Assembly: GCA_035513275.1 (NCBI GenBank)
Contig: DATKCJ010000340.1
Coordinates: 1-14,951 of the forward strand
DNA from: DATKCJ01 sp035513275
GTDB taxonomy: Bacteria; Verrucomicrobiota; Verrucomicrobiia; Opitutales; Opitutaceae
DNA length: 14,951 bases
Direction: 5' to 3'
Under the pieces are notes generated by a model that was not told where the DNA came from, did not search any database, and saw nothing but the letters and a program-made list of their open reading frames with translations. Shown one piece after another: positions 1 to 7,194 of this stretch. The translations under genes were made by a program, and so were the position numbers. Within the stretch, counting starts at the first letter, position 1. Every line of letters begins with the position of its first letter.

Positions 1-893
1 ACGCGTCGGCCGAGTCGCACTATTCCATCCGCCGCTCCGCCGGCATCCTCGGCATCGGCCGCAACAACGTGCGCGACATCGCGACCGACGACGCGGGCGG
101 TATGGATACCGTCGCGCTCGCCCGCGCGATCGAGGCCGACCACGCCGCGGGAATGACGCCCGCGGTGATCGTCGCCACATCCGGCACAACGGTGCGCGGC
201 AGCTTCGACCCGATCGGCGCGATCGCGCCCGTCGCACGCGCAGCCGGCGCGTGGCTGCATGTCGACGGCGCGTTCGGAGGCACCGTGCTGCTCAGCGCGG
301 CGCACCGGCAACTGATGGACGGACTCGAACTCGCCGACTCGTTCTCGTGGGACCCGCACAAGATGATGGGACTGCCGCTCCAGTGCTCGGCGCTCATCGT
401 CGCGCGCCGCGGCGAACTCGCGCGTAGCCTCGACGAAAGCGCCGACTATCTTTTCCAAGCCGACGACGACCACCTGAACCCCGGCCGCCGCTCGCTCCTC
501 TGCGGCCGGCGCAACGACGCGCTCAAGCTCTGGGCCGCCTGGCTCCACCTCGGCGACTCCGGCTGGCGCGCGCGCGTCGACCGCCAGATGGAACTCGCCG
601 CGACCGCCGCGCGCATGATCACCGCCGACCCCGGCCTGGAACTCGCCGAACAGCCCCTGCTCATCAACGTCTGCTTCGAGGTGCGCGGCCGCTCGAGTTC
701 GGCCATTTGCGACAATCTCGACCGCGAGGGCCGCCTTAAGATCGGCCACGGCATCGTGCGTGGCCGCAGGAAGATACGCTTGGTTTGCGCCAACCCCGAC
801 CTCTCCGAACGCCATCTCGCCCGGATCATCCAGGAGATCAAGGAGGTCGCCGCCGCGCAGCCACCCGGCGACAACGCGGTCGAACGCATTTGA
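1..893 (+). CDS. Group II PLP-dependent decarboxylase, glutamate/cysteine-sulfinate type (5' end outside window)
   Basis: Cytoplasmic enzyme that removes the alpha-carboxyl group of an amino acid using pyridoxal phosphate. The reading frame is open from the first full codon at position 3 to TGA at 891-893 (296 residues in the window), so the N-terminus lies upstream. Visible landmarks: an ESHYS segment whose His (18-20) is placed to stack on the PLP ring; a TSGTT strand; HVDGAFGG, where Asp (264-266) should bind the PLP nitrogen; and DPHKMMG, whose Lys (360-362) should form the Schiff base. The stretch after the Lys (LPLQCSA, then a YLFQ and a CGRR segment, then NVCFEV) follows animal GAD and cysteine sulfinate decarboxylase closely rather than bacterial GadB. 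The canonical DAA motif reads DGA here. Substrate (glutamate, aspartate, cysteine sulfinate or other) cannot be told. Family sure, substrate open. Confidence 0.88.
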   Translation, partial: ASAESHYSIRRSAGILGIGRNNVRDIATDDAGGMDTVALARAIEADHAAGMTPAVIVATSGTTVRGSFDPIGAIAPVARAAGAWLHVDGAFGGTVLLSAAHRQLMDGLELADSFSWDPHKMMGLPLQCSALIVARRGELARSLDESADYLFQADDDHLNPGRRSLLCGRRNDALKLWAAWLHLGDSGWRARVDRQMELAATAARMITADPGLELAEQPLLINVCFEVRGRSSSAICDNLDREGRLKIGHGIVRGRRKIRLVCANPDLSERHLARIIQEIKEVAAAQPPGDNAVERI

Positions 894-962
894 GTCCAAC
901 GTCCAATCAGACCCATTGGCCGTCTTAGGAGTGACCGGACTTCCCGCCATTTTTCTCCGACA

Positions 963-1024
963 GGTAGCGCTCCTCTCTCCGAGAGGAGCGAGGGGACGCG
1001 CCCCTCGGAGATGGGCGCGCTACC
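963..1024. repeat. Nested inverted repeat (REP-like palindromic element)
   Basis: Two 28-nt arms (963-990 and 997-1024) are inverted copies of each other with 5 mismatches and a 6-nt spacer. Each arm also folds on its own: 970-977 pairs perfectly with 981-988 around a 3-nt loop, and 997-1003 pairs perfectly with 1013-1019. It can therefore form one long stem or two short hairpins. It lies 70 bp after the decarboxylase stop and has no T-tract, so a REP-type mobile palindrome fits better than an intrinsic terminator. The rest of the 894-1162 gap shows nothing I can name. Confidence 0.75.
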
Positions 1025-1162
1025 ACCAAGCACTTATCGCCCTCCCGGGATAATTTCCGCGCAGCCCTCGCCAAGGGATGCCTAGTCGGCGTAACCGATT
1101 GCCGTTATAGTTGTCGAAGCCTTGGCGGCCACGCTTGGGCGCCAGAAAACGAGACAAAGACC

Positions 1163-1495
1163 ATGAAAACACCCGCAGTCATCATTGCCATCCTGACACT
1201 GGCGGCCTCGACATCCTTCGCGGCCACCGCACCAGAGAACTACAAGTCCCAATGCGCGAAGTGCCACGGCGCCGACGGCAAAGGGCAGACGACCATCGGC
1301 AAGAAGCTCAAGCTCGCCGACTACACGACGGCGGAGGGGCAGGCCGCGTTCACCGATGAGCACGCCGTCGATGTCATCTCCAACGGCATCATCGAGAACG
1401 GCAAGCCGAAGAAAAACCCCTTCAAGGACAAGCTCACTGCCGAGGAGATTCTGGACCTCGTGAAGCACGTCCGCGCGTTCGGTCCGGCGAGCTGA
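1163..1495 (+). CDS. Small exported class I-type cytochrome c lacking the distal Met ligand
   Basis: Predicted periplasmic electron carrier of 110 residues. Residues 1-20 form a signal peptide (MKTP, a hydrophobic stretch, then SFA before the mature chain). The heme-binding motif CAKCH is at residues 31-35 (Cys31, Cys34, proximal His35) followed by GADGKG, and the C-terminal helix carries LTAEEILDLVKHVRAF, as in small class I cytochromes c. The usual methionine ligand is absent: where relatives read roughly K-M-P/K-x-F-KDKL, this protein has KKNPFKDKL with Asn85 (1415-1417), and no methionine follows Met1. Heme may be five-coordinate or use another ligand (His67, His102 or a Lys). It stands alone, with a terminator 80 bp downstream and no oxidase or dehydrogenase partner in view. 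The ATG has no clear ribosome binding site; the signal peptide supports this start. Confidence 0.85.
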   Translation: MKTPAVIIAILTLAASTSFAATAPENYKSQCAKCHGADGKGQTTIGKKLKLADYTTAEGQAAFTDEHAVDVISNGIIENGKPKKNPFKDKLTAEEILDLVKHVRAFGPAS

Positions 1496-1574
1496 CCAAC
1501 AATTGCCGCGCTGCATGCCAATGCACGCTGCGCGGAGGTAGAGAACGACAGATAGTCCTGCAACCTGATCACTG

Positions 1575-1608
1575 AAGGGGCGGCCGCAACGCCGCCCCTT
1601 CCTGTTTT
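1575..1608 (+). terminator. Intrinsic terminator after the cytochrome c gene
   Basis: A perfect 10-bp GC-rich stem (1575-1584 with 1591-1600) closes a 6-nt loop and is followed by the T-rich run cctgtttt (1601-1608). It sits 80 bp after the cytochrome stop and 10 bp before the stop of the convergent peptidase gene. The T-rich side serves the + strand transcript; the - strand tail is not T-rich, although the hairpin could still help to end the peptidase mRNA. A second, imperfect hairpin lies just upstream (1506-1535, with a 4-nt bulge). Confidence 0.75.
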
Positions 1609-1617
1609 CAAATGAGG

Positions 1618-3636
1618 CTACGGCGCCTTGCGCGGAGCCATGTTTGTGGCGAGGAACCTCTCGATCCGGCGATAGAGCTCCACCTCGTTCTCAATGTGCC
1701 CCATGCCGTGGCCCTCCTCGCGCACGATCAGCTTTTCGTGAGGCACCTTGTTCTTCTCGAGCTCCGCGATGAGGCGCGTCGATTGAGTGTAATCAACGGT
1801 GAAGTCCGCCTTGCCGGCGGCGACAAACACGGGGACGCGGATCTTGTCCGTGTGCCTGCCCGGCGAGATTCGGTGGTACTTCTCGGACTCTTTCTTCGGG
1901 TCGCCCAGGTAACGGATAAGTCCGGCGTAGAAAGGTGTGTCGAACCGGTCTTCCTTATAGCTCATCACCTGATCGGCCCAGTCGAACACACCGGCGTTCG
2001 TGACGGCGCAGCGGTAGAGCTCGGGTTCGTTTACGACGCCCGCCAGCGCGAGGTATCCTCCGAACGACGCTCCCATGATCGCAACGCGATCGGGATCGAC
2101 CATCCCCTTGGAAATGATCGCGCGCGTGGCGTCAGTGACGTCCTCGTGCATTTTCATGAAGTCCCAAAGCTCGGCTTCGGAAAACATCCAGTCGTATCCC
2201 GTGGAGGCCCGGTAGTTCGGCTGGAGTACCGCGTAGCCCTTGCTGGCGAGGAACTGCACCTCGCCGTTGAAGCCCCACGAATCGCGCGCCCACGGGCCGC
2301 CATGCGACAGTACGATGAGCGGTGCCGGATTCTCCACGCTCGCACCTTCCGGAAGCGTGAGGTAGGCGTCGAGCCGGCGGCCATCGCGTGTCTTGAACTT
2401 GAACACACTCATCGGCCGCATGCGCTTGGGGTCGATCCATGGTCTCGAACTCTTGAACAAGCCCGCGGCGCCTTTTTTCATGTCGACCCAGTTGTAGATC
2501 ACAGGCTGCCGGTCTGAATACGTGGTGAACAGGAACCGTGTTTCCGCGTCGTTACTGTCGACGATGTTCACGATGACACCCGGAAACATAGGCTCCAGCG
2601 CGGCCTGCAGCTCGCGGCGCTTTGCGTCGAACCAGATCGTCTTCGGGAAATCACGGTCGAATTTGGCGCCAAGAATTCCACCTGAAAGAGGATGGCGGAC
2701 GAGGAACCCTTTGAAGTCGTAGCTCTCGTCCTGCAAGATCACGTCACCAGGGGTGCCCGAAGCGGCGTCCATGTAGCGGAGGATGCCGGGCTTTCTGTCC
2801 TTGGAGTGCTCGAAGACGACGATCTGGCCCCGCACCTCCCCATAAGTTACGACATCGATCTTCTCGAGGTCGACCGGACAACGTACCCAGCCCTTGCCGT
2901 CGAACTGCATCAACGATCGGTTCGCGTTGTCCGACACGAATGCAAACTCGAGCCTGCCTTCGGCATCGGCCATATAGCCGTAGGTGACTCCGGGGCCCGG
3001 TTTTGGATAGGACTTCTTGATCCGCCGCTCGCTGTTGTCACGCACGGTCCTGATTTCCTCGCTGGTGATATCTGCCTTGAAGAGATCCAGCATCGCCACT
3101 CCATAGTCCTCCGTCTCGATGATCTCCGCACCTCGATCGCGACCCGTGTCGAAGTCAAACTTGTTCCAGAGGACCGGATGCATCCTGTCGCTGCTGGGAA
3201 TCGCGACGACGCGTGTGCCGTAATACTGGATCAGCGGGTAGCTTCTCTTGAGCTTTCCAAATTCGCCGGCGAGAAGGCCCAATCCGAACAGCTTTTGCGA
3301 GCTCACCACGAAGATGACCCGGTCGTCATTCAGCCAATCCACACTGACGATGTCCTTGTCTCCCCACGCGGAGACGTTGTCGGTCTTCTGCGAGTCAATC
3401 TCGTAGATCAACAACTGTTGTTTGTCCTGGGCGGCGGTGATGATCGACGCGATGCGCGTGCCCGCCGGATTCATCTGCGGTTGCGACAGGAGCGGCGGAC
3501 GGAAGTAGTCCTCGATCGGGACCGGCTTGTTTTCGGGGACAGGTGTGACTCTTTTCAAGTCAATCTTCGCAGCCGCTTGGAGTGCAACCAAGCCGCCGAC
3601 AACCAGTGCAATGCAGAACCGTGACATCAGTTTCAT
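1618..3636 (-). CDS. Secreted S9 (prolyl oligopeptidase family) serine peptidase
   Basis: Predicted exported serine peptidase of 672 residues that would cleave short peptides. Residues 1-23 form a signal peptide (MKLMSRF, then a hydrophobic run ending in QAAA). Residues from about 30 to 400 hold the beta-propeller expected for this family, which limits access to large substrates. The C-terminal alpha/beta hydrolase domain has SHGGP at about residue 445 (oxyanion region), GASFGG with nucleophile Ser524, Asp611 in GKADFTV, and His643 in EEGHG, so the catalytic triad is complete and correctly ordered. The frame is open far upstream, to 4356, but that extension overlaps the divergent amidase and would bury the signal peptide, so I start at 3636; the ATG at 3627 is an alternative. 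No ribosome binding site is seen. It is monocistronic, convergent with the cytochrome gene and divergent from the amidase operon. DPP-IV-like or acylaminoacyl-type specificity cannot be told. Confidence 0.92.
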   Translation of the reverse strand: MKLMSRFCIALVVGGLVALQAAAKIDLKRVTPVPENKPVPIEDYFRPPLLSQPQMNPAGTRIASIITAAQDKQQLLIYEIDSQKTDNVSAWGDKDIVSVDWLNDDRVIFVVSSQKLFGLGLLAGEFGKLKRSYPLIQYYGTRVVAIPSSDRMHPVLWNKFDFDTGRDRGAEIIETEDYGVAMLDLFKADITSEEIRTVRDNSERRIKKSYPKPGPGVTYGYMADAEGRLEFAFVSDNANRSLMQFDGKGWVRCPVDLEKIDVVTYGEVRGQIVVFEHSKDRKPGILRYMDAASGTPGDVILQDESYDFKGFLVRHPLSGGILGAKFDRDFPKTIWFDAKRRELQAALEPMFPGVIVNIVDSNDAETRFLFTTYSDRQPVIYNWVDMKKGAAGLFKSSRPWIDPKRMRPMSVFKFKTRDGRRLDAYLTLPEGASVENPAPLIVLSHGGPWARDSWGFNGEVQFLASKGYAVLQPNYRASTGYDWMFSEAELWDFMKMHEDVTDATRAIISKGMVDPDRVAIMGASFGGYLALAGVVNEPELYRCAVTNAGVFDWADQVMSYKEDRFDTPFYAGLIRYLGDPKKESEKYHRISPGRHTDKIRVPVFVAAGKADFTVDYTQSTRLIAELEKNKVPHEKLIVREEGHGMGHIENEVELYRRIERFLATNMAPRKAP

Positions 3637-3783
3637 AGACGGAAGGAACTTCGCCGTCCCACAATGCAGGACGGACGCGGGAGCTGATGTGGGGGGATCA
3701 TCAGGCTGGACCTGCGGCCCGGGTTTGGAAACCACAATTCTGCAAAACCAATCCACAGGTTGCGGCCCGCGGTCCCAACCCGG
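3637..3783. promoter_or_regulatory. Divergent intergenic region between the peptidase and the amidase operon
   Basis: These 147 bp separate two divergent start codons and must hold the promoters of both the S9 peptidase and the amidase-reductase-aldolase genes, by layout alone. I find no convincing -35/-10 pair, operator palindrome or Shine-Dalgarno sequence in it. Confidence 0.35.
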
Positions 3784-5055
3784 ATGATCCGAGCCGTGGC
3801 CAACGGCGAAAACACCCTGTCCTACTGGCGTCACCTCGCGCGCGAGAGAGCCGCTGCGGCCGAGTTTGCGGTCAGGCTCAGCGCGACGCCTTCCGCCGTC
3901 CGGTCGACCGCAATCGCTTGGGTCGCTCCCGATCTGGAGGCCGCGTGGTCTGCCGCGGTGCCGGGGCCTCTTCACGGCGTGCCGCTGCTTGTGAAGGATC
4001 TCTACGATCTCGCGGGCGTGCCGACGCGCGCGGGCTCGACGTTTCTCGAGCGTGAGCGGCCCGTGCCGGTGGCAGACTCCGCGCTCGTCCGAAGTTTCCG
4101 CGAGCTCGGCGCCGTGCCGATCGCGAAGACCCAGCTCAACGAATTCGCCTACGGCGCCACCGGCGAGAACGCACACAGCGGTGACTGTTTCCAACTCCCC
4201 CACCCCGATCGGCTCACCGGCGGATCCAGCAGCGGCTCCGCGTGGGGCGCGCAGGCTGGCATCGCGCCGCTCGCTCTCGGCACCGACACGGGTTGCTCCG
4301 TGCGCGTGCCCGCCTCGTTCTGCGGACTCTGGGGCGTGCGGCTCGCGCCGGCACATTGGTCTATCACCGACGTCTTTCCGCTAGCGCGCAGCTTCGACTC
4401 CGCCGGTTGGTTCACCGCGAACGCGGCCGACATGGCGGAAACGATCGCACTCATCCTCGGCGAGGCACCCGCAACGCCGGTTCGCGAAGGCGCATGGATC
4501 TCGCTCGCCGACCTCGGCGAGAACGAACCGGATATGGACGCCGCACTCGCGACGGCGGCGAGCGGCATCGCGCGACCCGCAAGCCCGCGCGTCCTGCGAC
4601 TCGTGCGCGAAGCAGTCGAGCGCTCGCTGGCGGCATACACCGTGATCGTCGCGCGCGAGGCGCTCGCTGTGCACCGACCGTTTCTCGAACAGCACTCCAC
4701 CGAATACGATCCAGTCGTGCACGCGCGTCTCAAGCGCGCGATGGAATTCACAGACAGTGACGAGGCCGCTGCACGCGCGACGATGTCCGCCGTCGGTGCG
4801 TTGTTGCGCGACGCGATCGCCGGGGCCGGCTTCATCGTGTTGCCCGTGAGCCCGATGCCCGCGCTCACGAAGGCGCAAAGCGACGACGCCAATCGCACGC
4901 GCATCCTGCGGCTCAACACCCCCGCGAGCCTCGCCGGTCTGCCTGCACTCACGATTCCGGTGCCGCTGCCCGACGGTCTCAGCGGCGGACTGCAGGTGAT
5001 CTTCGCGTCGATGGAGTCCGCGGCCCCAATGTCGGTGCTCAGCGCGCTCGCATGA
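3784..5055 (+). CDS. Amidase signature family hydrolase
   Basis: Predicted cytoplasmic amide hydrolase of 423 residues. The Ser-cisSer-Lys triad of the amidase signature family is visible: Lys71 in LLVKDLYD, cis-Ser148 in GGSSSGSA, and nucleophile Ser172 in GTDTGCSVRVPAS, with the family's exact 24-residue Ser-Ser spacing. The core (GTDTG, VRVPASFCG, then SFDSAGWF) resembles indole-acetamide hydrolase/AMI1-like amidases more than GatA, and there is no sign of a GatB/GatC partner. The residue before the nucleophile is Cys171 where Gly is usual. The chain is short for the family (usually about 450-500). I start at ATG 3784; a TTG at 3760 would add eight residues. It is first in a likely operon: its stop overlaps an in-frame ATG of the next gene by 4 bp (5052-5055). 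Substrate is unknown; context hints at an amide of a sugar-acid or hydroxy-acid type, as an inference only. Confidence 0.9.
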   Translation: MIRAVANGENTLSYWRHLARERAAAAEFAVRLSATPSAVRSTAIAWVAPDLEAAWSAAVPGPLHGVPLLVKDLYDLAGVPTRAGSTFLERERPVPVADSALVRSFRELGAVPIAKTQLNEFAYGATGENAHSGDCFQLPHPDRLTGGSSSGSAWGAQAGIAPLALGTDTGCSVRVPASFCGLWGVRLAPAHWSITDVFPLARSFDSAGWFTANAADMAETIALILGEAPATPVREGAWISLADLGENEPDMDAALATAASGIARPASPRVLRLVREAVERSLAAYTVIVAREALAVHRPFLEQHSTEYDPVVHARLKRAMEFTDSDEAAARATMSAVGALLRDAIAGAGFIVLPVSPMPALTKAQSDDANRTRILRLNTPASLAGLPALTIPVPLPDGLSGGLQVIFASMESAAPMSVLSALA

Positions 5056-5111
5056 CGGGGGACGAGGATTGGGTTCGCCAATCCGGGCCGTGCGGCGTGC
5101 AATTTCTTCGC

Positions 5112-5984
5112 ATGCCACAGCACACGATCGCATTCATCGGCACCGGCGTGATGGGCCGCAGCATGGCGGGCCACCTCCTCAAGGCGGGCCATACGCTTCA
5201 CGTGCACAACCGCTCGCGCGAGAAAGCTGCCGCACTCATCGAGCAAGGCGCAAAGTGGCACGACACCGCGGGCTCCGCGGCGGCCGCGGCGGACTTCGTG
5301 ATCACGATCGTCGGCTTCCCTGCCGACGTGGAACAAATCTATCTCGGCGCGGACGGCATCGTCGCGAACGCGCGGCCCGGTGCGGTGCTCATCGACATGA
5401 CGACTTCGAGCCCGGCGCTCGCGCGACGAATAGCCGACGCCGCGGCCGCGCGCGGTTGCGCGGCGCTCGACGCGCCGGTCTCGGGTGGCGACATCGGCGC
5501 GCGCGAGGCACGGCTCGTCATCATGGTTGGCGGCGACGAGGCGGCGTTCGCGAAGTCGCGTCCTCTTCTCGAAGCCATGGGCAAGAACATCATTCTCCAA
5601 GGGCCGGCGGGCGCGGGCCAGCACACGAAGATGGCGAACCAGATCACCATCGCCGCCGCGATGCTCTCGTGGGCCGAGGCACTCGTCTATGCGAAGCGCG
5701 CCGGCCTCGATCCCGCCCGCGTGCTCGAGAGCATCGGCGCCGGCGCGGCCACGAGCTGGTCGCTGGTGAATCTCGCACCGCGCGCACTCGCGGGGAATTT
5801 TGCGCCCGGTTTCTACGTGAAGCACTTCCTCAAGGACATGCGCATCGCGCTCGACTCCGCGGCCGAGTTGAAGCTCGAGCTCCCCGGCCTCGCGCTCGCG
5901 AAGCAGCTCTACGATCGCGTCGCGGCAAAGGGCTGGGAGGATTGCGGCACGCAGGTCATCTTCCGTTTCTACGACGAATCATGA
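5112..5984 (+). CDS. 3-hydroxyisobutyrate dehydrogenase family oxidoreductase, likely tartronate semialdehyde reductase (GarR/GlxR-like)
   Basis: Predicted NAD(P)-dependent beta-hydroxyacid dehydrogenase of 290 residues. The N-terminal Rossmann fold begins at once with FIGTGVMG (residues 8-15). The substrate-binding signature DAPVSGG is at 120-126, and the catalytic lysine is Lys173 in GQHTKMANQ, with Asn176 nearby. The C-terminal helical domain contains the KDM segment typical of the family. Length matches 2-hydroxy-3-oxopropionate reductases (about 290-300). The start at 5112 puts the Rossmann strand where the family has it; an in-frame ATG at 5052 overlaps the amidase stop (ATGA) and would add 20 residues without family resemblance. 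Its stop overlaps the next gene's ATG by 4 bp, so the two are probably translationally coupled. The adjacent HpaI-type aldolase favours reduction of tartronate semialdehyde to glycerate over 3-hydroxyisobutyrate oxidation, but sequence alone does not decide this. Confidence 0.87.
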   Translation: MPQHTIAFIGTGVMGRSMAGHLLKAGHTLHVHNRSREKAAALIEQGAKWHDTAGSAAAAADFVITIVGFPADVEQIYLGADGIVANARPGAVLIDMTTSSPALARRIADAAAARGCAALDAPVSGGDIGAREARLVIMVGGDEAAFAKSRPLLEAMGKNIILQGPAGAGQHTKMANQITIAAAMLSWAEALVYAKRAGLDPARVLESIGAGAATSWSLVNLAPRALAGNFAPGFYVKHFLKDMRIALDSAAELKLELPGLALAKQLYDRVAAKGWEDCGTQVIFRFYDES

Positions 5985-6760
5985 ACCCCTCGCCGACTTT
6001 CAAGAAACGCGTCCTGGCCCGCGAATGGCTCACCGGCACGTTCATCAACCTCGGTTCACCCGTCACCGCCGAGATCGCCGCGCACGCCGGCTTCGACTGG
6101 ATCCTCATCGACCACGAGCATGGCGCAGGCGGCGAGGACACGATGTTCAACCAACTCCGCGCGGTCGGCGGCGCACCCGCTGCGCCGATCGTCCGCATCC
6201 CGGCCAACGAGGCATGGCGTTTCAAGCGCGTGCTCGACGCCGGCGCGCACGGCGTGATGGTGCCGTTCGTGAACTCGGCAGACGACGCGCGGACCGCCGT
6301 CACCGCGATGCGCTACCCGCCCGCCGGCATTCGCGGCGTCGCGCGATTTCACCGCGGCGCAGCCTACGGGGCGGATTTCGACGACTACTTCAACCACGCG
6401 AACGAGCGCCTCGTGCTCGTCGCGCAGATCGAGACGCCCGCCGGCGTCGCGAACGTCGAGGCGATCGCCGCCGTCGATGGAGTCGACGTGCTCTTCGTCG
6501 GCCCAACCGACCTCACCTACAACATGGGCATCCCAGAGCAGTACGAGCACCCCGACTACATGACCGCGCAGCGCCGCGTCGTCGCCGCCTCGAATTCAGC
6601 CGGCAAAGCCGCGGGCATCCTCGTGCACAACCCCGCGCTCGTCGCCGCGTCGCGTGACCTCGGATTCACTTTTGTCGCACTGGGCTCCGACGGCGGCGCC
6701 GTGCGAACCGGACTGCTCAACATCGCCGCAACGCTGCGCACCGCAACACCGCCAGGTTGA
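5981..6760 (+). CDS. HpcH/HpaI family class II (metal-dependent) aldolase, GarL/RhmA-like
   Basis: Predicted cytoplasmic aldolase of 259 residues that cleaves a 2-keto-3-deoxy acid into pyruvate and an aldehyde. Family residues are all in place: His47 in LIDHEHG (catalytic base), Arg72 in IVRIPAN (binds the keto acid), and metal ligands Glu151 in QIETPAG and Asp177 in VGPTDLT. Segments around GAHGVMVP and PPAGIRGV are diagnostic of the family, and length is normal (about 250-265). The ATG at 5981 overlaps the preceding stop (ATGA, 5981-5984). Known members act on 5-keto-4-deoxyglucarate (GarL), 2-keto-3-deoxy-L-rhamnonate (RhmA) or 4-hydroxy-2-oxoheptanedioate (HpaI). Pairing with a tartronate semialdehyde reductase homologue points to the GarL reaction, by context only. 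I see no uronate, galactarate or glucarate dehydratase gene nearby that would supply the substrate. Confidence 0.9.
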   Translation: MNPSPTFKKRVLAREWLTGTFINLGSPVTAEIAAHAGFDWILIDHEHGAGGEDTMFNQLRAVGGAPAAPIVRIPANEAWRFKRVLDAGAHGVMVPFVNSADDARTAVTAMRYPPAGIRGVARFHRGAAYGADFDDYFNHANERLVLVAQIETPAGVANVEAIAAVDGVDVLFVGPTDLTYNMGIPEQYEHPDYMTAQRRVVAASNSAGKAAGILVHNPALVAASRDLGFTFVALGSDGGAVRTGLLNIAATLRTATPPG

Positions 6761-6813
6761 CTGCAAAGCACACCTCACCGCCAAGCGGCGCGCACGCACA
6801 TGCCAGTTGCGAC

Positions 6814-7104
6814 AATGTCACTCAATAGGTGACATTCACCAAGAGCCCGCGGCCGCCCCGGTGTGTGAGCGATCGATAGGCCACAGCCCAGATCGCGCCC
6901 ACAGCCAATGTCACCTAATAGGTGACATCTGCCAAAAGCCCACTGCCGCCCTGTATGGGAGCCATCGGGAGTTCACAGCCCAGATCGCCCACATCCAATG
7001 TCACCTAATAGGTAACGTTCATTAGGCGCCCTGGGCTCGAGAACTCCCGAACCGGCAACGCTCGTGTTTTCGCGTGGAGGCAATGTCACTTAATGGGTGA
7101 CATT
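6814..7104. repeat. Four spaced copies of a 23-bp palindrome in a roughly 90-bp tandem repeat
   Basis: Copies lie at 6814-6836, 6907-6929, 6998-7020 and 7082-7104, with starts 93, 91 and 84 bp apart. Each reads aatgtcac-N7-gtgacatt: copies 1 and 4 are perfect in the arms, copy 2 has one mismatch and copy 3 has two. The N7 cores are tcaatag, ctaatag (twice) and ttaatgg. The sequence between copies also repeats: segments before copies 2 and 3 share cacagcccagatcg and caatgtcacctaatagg, and segments after copies 1 and 2 share the pattern gccgcccc-gtgtg / gccgccctgtatg loosely. The array fills most of the 434-bp gap between two converging genes (6761-7194), where no gene, T-tract terminator or other feature is seen. 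Function is unknown; options are a REP-type element, transcript-end hairpins or protein binding sites. Confidence 0.85.
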
Positions 7105-7194
7105 GTCCGGGGTGCCGCTGGCTGCCGGGCGGGAGGATTTTTCGACATGGCGATGCGAGACCGGGCGTGCCGAGCCGTGAACTCCGGCGTCCAG

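Noticed and set aside
1612..2517. A 301-codon + strand frame, with another at 2692-3624
   Set aside because: Mirror frames of the S9 peptidase, whose triad and signal peptide are clear on the - strand.
4149..5825. A 558-codon open frame on the - strand
   Set aside because: Antisense to the amidase and reductase genes, which have complete catalytic motifs; low-complexity composition.
5069..5980. Open upstream extension of the aldolase frame
   Set aside because: Arg/His-rich out-of-frame reading of the reductase; aldolase homology begins at the ATG at 5981.
6814..7104. CRISPR array
   Set aside because: Only four 23-bp palindromes, with 61-70 bp intervals that resemble each other; no cas genes in the window.
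6814..7104. Insertion sequence ends
   Set aside because: The palindromes are internally symmetric and no transposase lies between any pair of copies.
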